A stretch of 64,000 nucleotides of DNA, from contig NZ_CH902583.1 of the NCBI RefSeq assembly GCF_000152965.1, forward strand, positions 993,002 through 1,057,001, given 5' to 3'. Below are positions 16,233 through 24,423 of the stretch, piece by piece (the stretch's first letter is position 1; every line of letters starts with the position of its first letter). The translations under genes and the position numbers were made by a program. The notes under the pieces were generated by a model. That model searched no databases. It worked only from the letters and a program-made list of their open reading frames with translations, and had not been told where the DNA came from. The stretch is from Roseobacter sp. MED193 (GTDB lineage: Bacteria; Pseudomonadota; Alphaproteobacteria; Rhodobacterales; Rhodobacteraceae).

Positions 16233-16847
16233 ATGACTGATCATTCAGGTAAAAAACCGCATCACCACGGGGATCTCCGCGCGGCTCTCATCCAAAGCGG
16301 GATTGATATCCTCACCGAATCGGGGCTTGAGGCCCTGACCCTGCGCCGCTGCGCCGCCCGTGCAGGTGTCTCTCATGCTGCCCCGGCCCATCATTTTGAC
16401 GGGCTTTCCGGCCTGCGCGCTGCCATCGCCAAAGAAGGGTTTGACCGCTTTCGCACGCAGATGCTGCGTAGCCGCGCCAGCGGTAGCCAAAGCCCAGAAG
16501 GCCGCATTCTGTCGCTTTGCCGCGGTTATCTGGACTTTGCAGTCGAAAACCCGGCGCTTTTTGCCTTGATCTTCAGCTGTGGTCCCATGTCCCAATTCGA
16601 AGAGGACATGAAGGCGGGTACCGCAACCGCATACGGGGTCCTACGCGAAACCTGTGCCCCCTTTGTCCCAGAAGGCGCGGATCCCTTGGTGGTCGAAACC
16701 CAGGTCTGGTCGCTTATCCACGGGTTTTCCCACCTGTTCCTAGCCGGCACCTTCGGCCCTGACAGTGGCCCGCCAGATCATCATCGGCTCTTTGCCCCGG
16801 TGATGGCTCTGCTCCGGGAAATAGGCACGCCGCCCGCGCCAAAATGA
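16233..16847 (+). CDS. TetR-family transcriptional regulator
   Basis: A 204-residue TetR-type repressor. The N-terminal helix-turn-helix is HGDLRAALIQSGIDILTESGLEALTLRRCAARAGVSHAAPAHHFDGLSGLRAAIAKEGF: GVS...HHFDG is the recognition helix region. The ligand-binding half (about 80-195) has the FAVENPALFALIFS segment seen in the WHG-domain subgroup. It is divergent from the DUF2306 membrane protein, with three matching palindromes between them, and upstream of hisH without obvious coupling. The ligand is unknown. Confidence 0.92.
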   Translation: MTDHSGKKPHHHGDLRAALIQSGIDILTESGLEALTLRRCAARAGVSHAAPAHHFDGLSGLRAAIAKEGFDRFRTQMLRSRASGSQSPEGRILSLCRGYLDFAVENPALFALIFSCGPMSQFEEDMKAGTATAYGVLRETCAPFVPEGADPLVVETQVWSLIHGFSHLFLAGTFGPDSGPPDHHRLFAPVMALLREIGTPPAPK

Positions 16848-16929
16848 CCGGCCTGCTCAGCCCGGGCTTGACCTTTTGACGAAATAAAGAGAGGTCTTCG
16901 GCACAACCCCAAGAAAGCGCAGGCCTGCC

Positions 16930-17568
16930 ATGCTGACAGCCATCATCGACTATGAATCCGGTAATCTCCATTCCGCCGAAAAAGCCTTCCAACGCATGGC
17001 ACAAGAACTGGATGCCGGGGAAGTTGTTGTCACCTCGGACGCCGAAGTCGTGGCCAAGGCCGATCGTCTGGTCCTGCCCGGCGATGGCGCCTTTCCCGCC
17101 TGTGCCGCTGAGTTGCGCGGCCACAAGGGCATCTATGACGCGATGATCGAAGCGGTTGAACAAAAAGGCCGCCCCTTTCTCGGCATCTGCGTTGGCATGC
17201 AGCTGATGGCCACGACCGGCCACGAATACAGCGATACTGCCGGTCTGGACTGGGTAGGCGGTGATGTGGTGAAAATCACCCCATCAAACCCGGCGCTTAA
17301 AGTCCCGCACATGGGCTGGAACGATCTTATCATCGACCACCCTCACCCGATTTTTGAGGGCATATCCTCTGGTGATCACTGCTATTTTGTGCATTCCTAT
17401 CACTTCCGCGTCCAATCGGATGCCGAACGTTTAGCCCATGTGGACTATGGTGGTGACGTGACCGCAGTGATTGGCCGCGACACGATGGTCGGCATGCAAT
17501 TTCACCCGGAAAAAAGCCAGGACATCGGCCTACGTATGATCGGCAACTTCCTGACCTGGACGCCCTAA
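16930..17568 (+). CDS. hisH: Imidazole glycerol phosphate synthase glutaminase subunit
   Basis: Class I glutamine amidotransferase subunit that supplies ammonia to HisF. 212 residues. The catalytic triad is visible as the nucleophile Cys in GICVGMQLM and His/Glu in GMQFHPEKSQ; the oxyanion region is LPGDGAFPA. Its partner hisF is at 21412. The gene is separated from hisB by the TetR/DUF2306 pair and from hisA by an AraC/peroxiredoxin pair and two small genes. Confidence 0.97.
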   Translation: MLTAIIDYESGNLHSAEKAFQRMAQELDAGEVVVTSDAEVVAKADRLVLPGDGAFPACAAELRGHKGIYDAMIEAVEQKGRPFLGICVGMQLMATTGHEYSDTAGLDWVGGDVVKITPSNPALKVPHMGWNDLIIDHPHPIFEGISSGDHCYFVHSYHFRVQSDAERLAHVDYGGDVTAVIGRDTMVGMQFHPEKSQDIGLRMIGNFLTWTP

Positions 17569-17570
17569 CC

Positions 17571-18296
17571 CTACCCTAAGGCGCGCAGCGATACAGGAGC
17601 CACGCCATAGGCCTTGCGAAAGGCGCGGGTGAATCCCTCAGGCGAGGCATAGGCATAGCGTCGTGCCACCGCCTCTACCCGGTCGCCGCGCACCAGATCC
17701 TGATAAGCCAGCGTCAGCCGCCAGCGCCGCAAATAGCCCATTGGCGTCTCACCAATCTCTGCGGTAAAAAGTTCCGAAAACCGCGATAGAGACAGGCCGG
17801 CCTCTGCGGCCAGATCGCCATTGGACCAGACCCGCCCAGGATGGTCATGCAGCGCCACAATTGCACGGCTCAACCGGGGATCAGCTAGGCCAGCCAGCAG
17901 CCCAGGCTCGGTCGCCCCCAGCTCGATCTGACTGCGCAACAAACGCACCATCAGAACCTCTCCTAACCGATTGACCACCGACTGGGCGCCACAACGTCTG
18001 GCAGTACTCTCGGCCAGCATCACCTGCACCAAATCCCGTGTTTCGTGATGGGTCGTCAGATCAAAATCAACGCAGGACGGTAGCGCCGCCACCAATGGGT
18101 TATGCCCAGCCCCCCAGTCCACCCGGACGCTCAACAGCACCGTCTTTTCAGAGGTGAGCTGAACCTGACCACGGGGGAAAAACACCAGGCAGCTCGGGGA
18201 TCCGGGATCGCCCAAGGCCACCAGATTGGCCTGTGACAACGGAGCCGGGTGAACCGAGAGCTTAAATCGCTCCATCAAAGTTGTCAGCCTGTCCAT
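17571..18296 (-). CDS. AraC-family transcriptional regulator
   Basis: AraC/XylS-type activator, 241 residues from the Met at 18296 (MDRLTTLMERF); a longer start at 18332 is possible. The N-terminal part is an AraC cupin-type ligand domain (HPAPLSQANLVALG ... CLVFFPRGQVQL). The C-terminal 100 residues hold two helix-turn-helix units, with SNGDLAAEAGLSLSRFSELF and the AraC signature RRYAYASPEGFTRAFRKAYGVAP. It is divergent from a peroxiredoxin-like gene 205 bp away, which it probably regulates. It is convergent with hisH, with 2 bp between stops. Confidence 0.92.
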   Translation of the reverse strand: MDRLTTLMERFKLSVHPAPLSQANLVALGDPGSPSCLVFFPRGQVQLTSEKTVLLSVRVDWGAGHNPLVAALPSCVDFDLTTHHETRDLVQVMLAESTARRCGAQSVVNRLGEVLMVRLLRSQIELGATEPGLLAGLADPRLSRAIVALHDHPGRVWSNGDLAAEAGLSLSRFSELFTAEIGETPMGYLRRWRLTLAYQDLVRGDRVEAVARRYAYASPEGFTRAFRKAYGVAPVSLRALG

Positions 18297-18501
18297 ATCA
18301 GCCTCCTGTTTATCTTTGACCCCTCCCCGCAACGAACCCGCAAAGGAAGAAATCTCGTCGTCCTTATTGGCATACTCTCCAGCTTTTTGGTGCGCAAAGC
18401 CTATATCGGATTTTTAGTTTGTTTTTTCGGATTTTCAATGCACTAAAACCTGCGATACGCAAACCAGACCCTCTACCCCCTCATCTAAACAGGAACCTAT
18501 C

Positions 18502-19038
18502 ATGCTTATTCCCCGCCAAAAGACACCAGATCTGGCCCTCCCTCTGCTTGGCGGAGGTCGCTTTGATCTGGCCACCGAAGACAGCAGCCGCGGAACCGTG
18601 ATTTGTTTTTATCGTGGATTGCATTGCCCGATCTGCGCCAATTACCTGAAGGAGCTGGAAAAGCGCGTCGCCGAATTTGCCGAGCGCGGCGTGACCTGCG
18701 TCGCGGTTTCTTCCGATGGGGAAGAGCGCACCAAAGCCATGGCCGACAAAATCGAAGCCAGCGCCCTACGCTTTGCCTATGATCTACCATTGGATGTGGC
18801 AAAGTCCTGGGGCCTCTACATCTCCACCTCGCGGGGCAAAACGTCCATCGGCATCGAAGAGCCCGCGCTGTTCTCCGAACCCGGGTTGTTCATGGTGACC
18901 CCAGAGCAGACGCTCTATTACGGCTCGACCCAGACCATGCCCTTTGTGCGTCCGCATTTCTCGGAACTGGTGGGCGCGCTGGATTTTGCCATCGCCAATG
19001 ACTACCCCGCGCGCGGCGAATATACCGGCGCGGTCTAG
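18502..19038 (+). CDS. Peroxiredoxin-like (AhpC/TSA family) protein
   Basis: A 178-residue thioredoxin-fold protein of the AhpC/TSA class. After the PRQKTPDLALPLLGGGRFDL opening it has FYRGLHCPICANYLKEL, in which the peroxidatic Cys position is part of a CPIC pair. It therefore resembles the atypical Prx or thiol-disulfide group more than the classical PxxxTxxC peroxiredoxins. It is cytoplasmic, with no signal peptide. The role is probably peroxide or thiol detoxification. Divergent from the AraC regulator. Confidence 0.85.
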   Translation: MLIPRQKTPDLALPLLGGGRFDLATEDSSRGTVICFYRGLHCPICANYLKELEKRVAEFAERGVTCVAVSSDGEERTKAMADKIEASALRFAYDLPLDVAKSWGLYISTSRGKTSIGIEEPALFSEPGLFMVTPEQTLYYGSTQTMPFVRPHFSELVGALDFAIANDYPARGEYTGAV

Positions 19039-19092
19039 ATCAAGGTCAGCTAACCAGATACCTGCGACCATCACTCACGGATATTGCAGGCC

Positions 19093-19132
19093 AAACCGCC
19101 GCTTTCGATTTTTGCGAAGGTGGCGGTTTTCG
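19093..19132 (+). terminator. Terminator after the peroxiredoxin-like gene
   Basis: Outer stem AAACCGCC/GGCGGTTT and inner stem CTTTCG/CGAAGG around ATTTTTG, followed by TC; 55 bp after the stop. Confidence 0.75.
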
Positions 19133-19159
19133 AGTTCCAGCCCCAGCAAGACAGATACA

Positions 19160-19477
19160 ATGGACAGAGGCAGGCTTTGCGGGCATAGAGGGGCTCCCCG
19201 CCCACCAAAGGCTTTGACCGCCCCCGTGCAGACCCGACTCGAAAAATTTGACTATGTTGAAGGGCGCCACCGCTACTGCGTGTTGCGGCTCAGTCAGACG
19301 CTATTTGGCGAATGGTGCCTTGAGCAGGCCAAGGGTCCCATTGGCGCTCCCGGCGGGCAACAAATCCGTGCCTATTTCCTCCAGCACGGCGAGGCCATGC
19401 AAAGCTTTGAAGCCATGCGCGACAGCCAGGTCAAACGCGGCTTTGTGCCTATTCCGGTGCAGCTGGGACTGCTGTAA
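19160..19477 (+). CDS. Small WGR-domain-like protein
   Basis: Protein of up to 105 residues. From about residue 25 it resembles a single WGR domain: YCVLRLSQTLFGEWCLEQAKGPIG, then a helix with FLQHGEAMQSFEAMRDSQVKRGF. Stand-alone WGR proteins are common in alphaproteobacteria; elsewhere the domain contacts nucleic acid ends. The signature Trp-Gly-Arg itself is replaced by AKGPIG, so the match is divergent. The start is uncertain: ATG at 19160 or GTG at 19226, the latter starting just before the domain. Confidence 0.65.
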   Translation: MDRGRLCGHRGAPRPPKALTAPVQTRLEKFDYVEGRHRYCVLRLSQTLFGEWCLEQAKGPIGAPGGQQIRAYFLQHGEAMQSFEAMRDSQVKRGFVPIPVQLGLL

Positions 19478-19518
19478 CAGCCCCAGCGCTGTGTTTCACT
19501 CAGTCCTCAGCGATCAGA

Positions 19519-19917
19519 TCACTGTACCCGCGTCCAGGTCTGTTTCGAGCAGATCAAGCCCCCTGCAACACAGCCCCGCAGTGCCAAAGAGTTGCCCTTG
19601 AGGTCCATCTTACCGGTGTAGATCTTATCATTCGACGGCCGCCAGACCTCCCCCGTGTAGTAGCCATCGCCCTTTGCAACCATGTCGATCACCAGGGTCT
19701 TACCGATATTGGGTGAGCTATACTCGCCTGAGCTATTAAAGGTCCGGGCGATTTTGCCACAGATCGCAGAACCACAGGGGGCCATGTCGATATGCGCATA
19801 AGAGCCATCATCTGGCTGGGTTTTCCAAGTGCCGAGGATCGGGTCAGCAGAGGCCGCCCCCGCCAGGGTCAGCGCCGCCAGTGTGGTCGCCAGAGTGGTT
19901 GCCAATAGCTTCTTCAT
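19519..19917 (-). CDS. DUF2147-family secreted protein
   Basis: A 132-residue periplasmic protein. The Sec signal peptide is MKKLLATTLATTLAALTLAG with an AxA-type cleavage site near ASADP. The mature part begins DPILGTWKTQPDDGSYAHIDMAPCG and has paired cysteines (CGSAICG, CVAGGLIC), typical of DUF2147 proteins. The function is unknown; the fold resembles lipocalin-like beta barrels. A GGGAGAG site precedes the ATG at 19917. Divergent from hisA. Confidence 0.9.
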   Translation of the reverse strand: MKKLLATTLATTLAALTLAGAASADPILGTWKTQPDDGSYAHIDMAPCGSAICGKIARTFNSSGEYSSPNIGKTLVIDMVAKGDGYYTGEVWRPSNDKIYTGKMDLKGNSLALRGCVAGGLICSKQTWTRVQ

Positions 19918-20125
19918 TTCGTCTCTCCCTTTGTTGTGTCCATTCCTATGCATCAGTGTCACAAAGTTTCTGCACAGTTTTGCAACCACAGTGACGCACC
20001 TGAGGCTTTTCAGGCAAGGCTGACTTTGGGTCGCGTTGCAATTCCGGCCTGCCCCGTGCAAAACACCGCTCAACAGGTATGGCCAGATCCCTTGGCCACT
20101 GACCAGTAAGACAAAGGCTGCACAC

Positions 20126-20848
20126 ATGATCCTCTATCCTGCGATTGACCTCAAAGACGGCCAGGCGGTGCGCCTGCTGCATGGCGACATGGATAAAACC
20201 ACCGTGTTCAACGACAACCCTGCCGCCCAGGCGCTGGAATTTGTCGAGGCAGGCTGCGATTGGCTCCATCTGGTTGACCTCAACGGCGCCTTTGCGGGCG
20301 CGCCGGTGAACGCCGCCCCGGTTGAGGAAATCCTAAAGCAATGCAAGGTGCCGGCTCAGCTGGGTGGCGGCATCCGTGACATGCAGACCATTGAGAACTG
20401 GATCGACAAAGGCTTGGCGCGGGTAATTCTCGGCACAGTTGCGGTAGAAAACCCGGATCTGGTGCGCCAGGCGGCGCGGGAGTTCCCCGGCAAGGTCGCT
20501 GTCGGCATTGATGCCCGCAATGGTCGCGTCGCCACCAAAGGCTGGGCGGAAGAGACCGACGTGATGGTCACCGATCTGGCCAAATCCTTTGAGGATGCAG
20601 GCGTTGCGGCCATCATCTATACTGACATCATGCGCGACGGCGCCATGAAAGGCCCCAATGTGGAGGCCACAGCGGCGCTTGGAAATGCGGTGTCGATCCC
20701 GGTGATCGCCTCTGGCGGTGTCTCCTCCCTGGACGATCTGCGGGCGTTGAAATCCTGTGGTGCGCCTTTGAACGGGGCCATTTCTGGACGCGCGCTTTAT
20801 GATGGTGCGATTGACCTGGCCGAAGCTCTATCGGTGATGAAGGGCTAA
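20126..20848 (+). CDS. hisA: Phosphoribosylformimino-5-aminoimidazole carboxamide ribotide isomerase
   Basis: ProFAR isomerase of histidine synthesis, a TIM barrel of 240 residues. The start [12 protein letters not shown] contains the catalytic Asp, and the phosphate-binding loops are LGGGIRD and [10 protein letters not shown]; the second catalytic Asp is in [14 protein letters not shown]. The upstream-extended frame has no homology, so the ATG at 20126 is chosen. It is followed after 6 bp by the DUF2867 gene and then hisF, suggesting one operon. Confidence 0.97.
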   Translation: MILYPAIDLKDGQAVRLLHGDMDKTTVFNDNPAAQALEFVEAGCDWLHLVDLNGAFAGAPVNAAPVEEILKQCKVPAQLGGGIRDMQTIENWIDKGLARVILGTVAVENPDLVRQAAREFPGKVAVGIDARNGRVATKGWAEETDVMVTDLAKSFEDAGVAAIIYTDIMRDGAMKGPNVEATAALGNAVSIPVIASGGVSSLDDLRALKSCGAPLNGAISGRALYDGAIDLAEALSVMKG

Positions 20849-20854
20849 TCTGCC

Positions 20855-21304
20855 ATGGGTTCAGTCCGCGCTACCGACCTGCCGCCGTCCAGCCTGCTGT
20901 TTCAGCAACCCGCAGGCATCCAACCGGATGACTTTGTGGATTGCTACACCAAGCCCAGCGCTCTGCCGCTGGACGAAGCGGCCGAGCGCGCCTTTCGCTT
21001 CCCCGCCTGGGTTTCGACCTTGATGCGGCTGCGCAATCTGCTGGTGACCCCATTCGGACTGAATACCGAAGTCACCTCGCCCAACCGGGTCGGTTTTTTC
21101 CCGCTCGTCACCCGCTCAGAGACCGAGCTTATTCTCGGAATCGACGATAGCCATCTGGATTTTCGCATCTCGATCCTCAAGCAGGATGGCAGCATCTATT
21201 TTGCCACCTGGGTACGGACCAAAAACCGATTTGGCAGAGTCTATCTGCGCACGATCATGCCCTTCCACGTTCTGATCGTGCGCAATGCGGTGTCTCGGGT
21301 CTGA
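20855..21304 (+). CDS. DUF2867-family protein
   Basis: A 149-residue protein of the DUF2867 family, recognisable from GVGFFPL-like PNRVGFFPLVTRSETELILGIDDSHLDFRIS and the C-terminal RTIMPFHVLIVRNAVSRV, where PFH...R is the conserved end. The family is small, cytoplasmic or membrane-peripheral and of unknown function; it often sits beside NAD-dependent epimerases. Here it is placed between hisA and hisF, 6 bp after hisA, so it is likely co-transcribed, with no known histidine role. Confidence 0.85.
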   Translation: MGSVRATDLPPSSLLFQQPAGIQPDDFVDCYTKPSALPLDEAAERAFRFPAWVSTLMRLRNLLVTPFGLNTEVTSPNRVGFFPLVTRSETELILGIDDSHLDFRISILKQDGSIYFATWVRTKNRFGRVYLRTIMPFHVLIVRNAVSRV

Positions 21305-21411
21305 TCCGGTGTCAAGATTGCCTCTGGCCCCTGTGTTGCCAAAACCGGCGACTGGCCTTTTACCCCACCCCATGGCATTGATCTGCCATATCCACAAAAG
21401 GAAGCCCTGAC

Positions 21412-22173
21412 GTGCTGAAAACCCGCATCATTCCCTGCCTTGACGTGGCTGATGGCCGTGTGGTCAAGGGCGTCAATTTTGTCGGCCTGCGCGATGCAGG
21501 CGATCCGGTGGAATCCGCCAAGGCCTATGACGCCGCCGGCGCAGATGAGATCACCTTCCTCGACATCCATGCCACCCATGAAAACCGCGGCACCATGTTT
21601 GACGTGGTGCGCCGCACTGCGGAACAGTGCTTTGTGCCGCTCACTGTTGGCGGGGGCGTGCGTAGCCGCGAAGACGTGCGCGCGCTTTTGCTCGCAGGGG
21701 CCGACAAGGTCTCTTTCAACTCTGCCGCCGTGGCCAATCCCGATGTGATCGCCGAGGCCGCAGACCAGTTTGGCAGCCAATGCATCGTCTGTGCGATTGA
21801 TGCCAAAACCGTAAGCCCCGGCAAATGGGAGATCTTCACCCATGGCGGCCGTCGCCCCACTGGCATCGACGCAGTGGAGTTCGCGCGCACCGTGGTGGCC
21901 AAGGGCGCTGGGGAGATCCTGCTCACCTCGATGGATCGCGACGGCACAAAATCGGGTTTCAACCTGCCACTGACCCGCGCCATCTCGGATGCGGTTCATG
22001 TGCCGGTGATCGCCTCCGGCGGCGTTGGCACCCTGGATCATCTGGTCGAAGGGGTCACCGAAGGCGGCGCCTCTGCCGTTCTCGCCGCATCCATTTTTCA
22101 CTTTGGCGAGTATTCCATCCAGGAGGCTAAAGAACATATGGCCGCTGCAGGCATCCCCATGAGGCTCAACTAG
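21412..22173 (+). CDS. hisF: Imidazole glycerol phosphate synthase cyclase subunit
   Basis: Cyclase partner of HisH; forms imidazole glycerol phosphate and AICAR from PRFAR and ammonia. 253 residues, TIM barrel. The catalytic Asp is in IPCLDVADG near residue 11 and the second in CAIDAKT. Phosphate loops are TVGGGVRS and [10 protein letters not shown]. The stop TAG shares its last base with the GTG start of the next gene, so translation is coupled. Confidence 0.98.
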   Translation: MLKTRIIPCLDVADGRVVKGVNFVGLRDAGDPVESAKAYDAAGADEITFLDIHATHENRGTMFDVVRRTAEQCFVPLTVGGGVRSREDVRALLLAGADKVSFNSAAVANPDVIAEAADQFGSQCIVCAIDAKTVSPGKWEIFTHGGRRPTGIDAVEFARTVVAKGAGEILLTSMDRDGTKSGFNLPLTRAISDAVHVPVIASGGVGTLDHLVEGVTEGGASAVLAASIFHFGEYSIQEAKEHMAAAGIPMRLN

Positions 22174-22595
22174 TGGACTGGCAGTCCCTGGAAGTTGAAG
22201 AGGGCGACACCACGCTCACACCTTGTGAGTGCTGTAACTCCACCACGGCTGAGATAACTGGCTACATTCTGTCAAAGACACAGGATCTCGCTTGGTATAA
22301 AGCCAGATGGTCACCAGCACATCCAGAGACCCCTTTGACAATGGTTGTCTACACAGGGGATTGGAGTGATGGTGGTCTGGCTACCGCACGCTGGGGGAGC
22401 CGCATCTCGGTCTACTACCAGCCTGAACCTGGATGCAGCCTTCTCGACTGGGAAGCGACACAGCAAGATACACTCAATTCTTTCACCCCCTTAGATCGCA
22501 ATGACATCCTTGGCTCTTCGTATGAGCCCGAACTCTGGGCCTGCGTCGACGCAATCCTCATGAAAGACCAAAGACTGGAGAATTTTGTAAAATGA
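22173..22595 (+). CDS. Unknown protein coupled to hisF
   Basis: A 140-residue protein I do not recognise. It starts with GTG overlapping the last base of the hisF stop and ends with its stop overlapping the hisE start by 4 bp, so it is fully embedded in the his operon. An N-terminal TPCECCNSTT cluster has three cysteines that could bind metal. The rest is rich in Trp, Tyr and acidic residues and looks cytosolic. Codon choice (for example AGA) and base composition are visibly less GC-rich than in hisF and hisE, which points to later insertion. The style resembles orphan immunity-type small proteins, but I cannot assign a family. Confidence 0.75.
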   Translation: MDWQSLEVEEGDTTLTPCECCNSTTAEITGYILSKTQDLAWYKARWSPAHPETPLTMVVYTGDWSDGGLATARWGSRISVYYQPEPGCSLLDWEATQQDTLNSFTPLDRNDILGSSYEPELWACVDAILMKDQRLENFVK

Positions 22596-22909
22596 CCCTC
22601 CTGCACGATCTCGAAGCAACCATCATCAACCGTAAATCCGCCGATCCCAAAAGCAGCTGGACCGCCAAACTGCTCGCCAAAGGTCCGGAAAAATGCGCCG
22701 AAAAATTTGGGGAAGAGGCCATTGAGGCCATCATCGAGGCGGTTAAGGGCGACAGGGAGAAACTGGCCTCGGAAGGCGCAGATGCGCTCTACCATTTTCT
22801 GGTGATGCTGGCGGCGCGCGATGTGGCACTGGATGATGTGCTGGCAGAGCTTGCCAAACGCAAAAGCCAAAGTGGCCTGGACGAAAAAGCCTCCCGCGCC
22901 AAAGCCTAA
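22592..22909 (+). CDS. hisE: Phosphoribosyl-ATP pyrophosphatase
   Basis: Removes pyrophosphate from phosphoribosyl-ATP, the second step of histidine synthesis. All-alpha NTP pyrophosphohydrolase of 105 residues. Conserved ATIINRKSADPKSSWTAKLLAKGPEKCAEKFGEEAIEAIIEAVKGDR region with the metal-binding EExxE-like Glu residues and the ASEGADALYHFLVML helix. Monofunctional (no HisI fusion), usual for alphaproteobacteria. Its ATG overlaps the stop of the preceding unknown gene (ATGA), implying coupling. Last his gene here. Confidence 0.97.
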   Translation: MTLLHDLEATIINRKSADPKSSWTAKLLAKGPEKCAEKFGEEAIEAIIEAVKGDREKLASEGADALYHFLVMLAARDVALDDVLAELAKRKSQSGLDEKASRAKA

Positions 22910-22929
22910 TTCTGCAACACCCTTTGCCA

Positions 22930-23140
22930 CCGCCGGGTCAAGGGCCGCTCGGCGGCCGCGCGCCAGCGCGGTTTACCCTTGAGGCGGCAGATCTAATACA
23001 ATTGATCTGGCACTCTGAGGGGCAGACCAGCCCCTCAGAGGCGTCTCAGCAGATCCCTTTGCCGGGCCGCAGGCCCGGCTGGGCCCAACGGGGGAGGATC
23101 AATCTGTGATTGTTCCGAGACGGGCGGGAGCCCCCGGTCC
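22930..23140. repeat. Hairpin-rich intergenic element
   Basis: About 210 bp made almost wholly of inverted repeats. (A) 22930-22987: outer stem CCGCC...TCAAGGG/CCCTTGA-GGCGG enclosing hairpins CCGC/GCGG and CCGCGC-GCCA-GCGCGG, a three-way junction. (B) CAGATC/GATCTG at 22988-23009. (C) An 11-bp perfect stem CTCTGAGGGGC/GCCCCTCAGAG at 23013-23040. (D) GCCGGGCC-GCA-GGCCCGGC at 23061-23079. (E) A CGGGGG/CCCCCG stem from about 23089 to 23136, enclosing CAATC-TGT-GATTG. It lies between the convergent hisE and CoA-binding genes. I infer a mobile or structured repeat; no coding frame there is convincing. Confidence 0.7.
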
Positions 23141-23151
23141 TTGTTCAGCCG

Positions 23152-23622
23152 CTACAGTTTGGAAGAAATGATTCCTGTGGCAAAGCCGCCCATACGCAGC
23201 TCACCAAACAGGCGCTGATATTCGATCTTGGGGCACCGGTTCTGCACCACATCCACGCCGCGCGCTTCGGCCTGCGCTGCCGCCTCAGCATGTTCAACCC
23301 CGATCTGCATCCAGATGCATTTCAGATCCGCAAAGACCTGCAATGCCTCCTCCACAATAGCCGGCACGGCCTCGGAGCGGCGGAAAATATCCACCATATC
23401 TACAGGATCAGAAATAGCAGACAGGCTGGGTTGCACCAGCTCCCCAAACAAACGCTTACCGGCATGGCCCGGATTCACCGGAATGACCCGGTATCCCTTG
23501 AGCCCCAGATACCGCGCCACATAATAACTGGGGCGCACGGGATTCATCGACACCCCAACAACGGCAATGGTGCGGTTGCGTTGCAGAATGGCTTTCAAAT
23601 GGCTGTCGCTATAGTCTGTCAT
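23152..23622 (-). CDS. CoA-binding domain protein (YccU-like)
   Basis: A 156-residue single-domain Rossmann protein of the CoA_binding family, as in the N-terminal part of succinyl-CoA synthetase alpha. Features are the nucleotide loop TIAVVGVSMNPVRPSYYV, VIPVNPGHAGKRLFGE, a middle VDMVDIFRRSEAVP segment and a C-terminal Cys in VQNRCPKIEYQRL that is typical for the group. It probably binds CoA or a related nucleotide; the physiological role is unknown. Convergent with hisE across the hairpin element. Confidence 0.93.
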   Translation of the reverse strand: MTDYSDSHLKAILQRNRTIAVVGVSMNPVRPSYYVARYLGLKGYRVIPVNPGHAGKRLFGELVQPSLSAISDPVDMVDIFRRSEAVPAIVEEALQVFADLKCIWMQIGVEHAEAAAQAEARGVDVVQNRCPKIEYQRLFGELRMGGFATGIISSKL

Positions 23623-23702
23623 GCCCTAGACCTAGCGGCTCCGCGCAGCGCCGCCTAGCCCTGCAGCGACACAAAAGAGACGCGATCTAGCGCACAGCGC
23701 GC

Positions 23703-23736
23703 AAAAAAGCGCCCGGAGGCCATAGGCTCCGGGCGC
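23703..23736 (-). terminator. Terminator of the YHS-domain gene
   Basis: Perfect 10-bp stem GCGCCCGGAG/CTCCGGGCGC with an 8-base loop. On the minus strand it is followed by TTTTTT. Confidence 0.9.
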
Positions 23737-23872
23737 GAGGTATGGAACGAGGGACAGTAAAAGGATCTACGGTGGTTCCACTCCGCAGTCCCTATAGATG
23801 TAGGATGGCAACAGTAAAAAAAAAGAGCTTTTCAGGCCTTTTTTCACATCATCACAAAAGAGTTGAACAGGG

Positions 23873-24322
23873 TTAGTCGCGTAAAACTGCAGGCCAGTTG
23901 CCCCGCGCGGCCTGCAACAACGCGCCCGCATCCTCCTGCCAGATGACCTGCACAGAAGCATTGTTCAGCAAGAACAGCTCACCATTATCGATTCGCCAGA
24001 GGTGCGGGTCGCCTGGTGCCAGATAGCCCTGAGACATGGCATAGGCGCAATAGCCACCAAAAACCGGGGCATAGGCGCGGGGATTCGCCTCAAATCGTGC
24101 CTGATTGCCAGAAGACACAAAGCGCCAAACAACGCCTTTCCACATCAAAGCAAACTCTTGTCTACCTTCAACAGCGCCCTGACCTTCAAAAAATGAAACG
24201 ACATCATAGCCATCCAGCGCGAGTCCATTGCGCTCAGAAAAAATCGACACCTCTGCCCGCGCTGACAGCGGGGCAAGACACAGGGACAATGCCAGAGCGG
24301 TGAAAATTTGGCGCAGCACCAA
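23873..24322 (-). CDS. Secreted YHS-domain protein
   Basis: A 149-residue periplasmic protein. Signal peptide about 1-23 (MVLRQIFTALALSLCLAPLSARA, cleaved after ARA). The YHS core is LALDGYDVVSFF, EFALMWKGVVWRFVSSGNQARFEANPRAYAPVFGGYCAYAMSQG. YHS domains are associated with metal binding in P-type copper ATPases and other proteins; the soluble secreted form has no settled function. The C-terminal part LWRIDNGELFLLNNASVQVIWQED is normal for the group. A strong terminator lies 140 bp downstream. Confidence 0.9.
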   Translation of the reverse strand: MVLRQIFTALALSLCLAPLSARAEVSIFSERNGLALDGYDVVSFFEGQGAVEGRQEFALMWKGVVWRFVSSGNQARFEANPRAYAPVFGGYCAYAMSQGYLAPGDPHLWRIDNGELFLLNNASVQVIWQEDAGALLQAARGNWPAVLRD

Positions 24323-24423
24323 TTGGGCCTCCGAAAGATGAAAATAGAACAGTCCTAAATCTGACCGAGATTGGTTACTATTCCTAGATAGATTACGCAG
24401 ATGTGAACTAGCCGTGAGCGCGA

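Noticed and set aside
23110-23658. 182-codon plus frame opposite the CoA-binding gene
   Set aside because: Antisense to a clear Rossmann protein; no features of its own.
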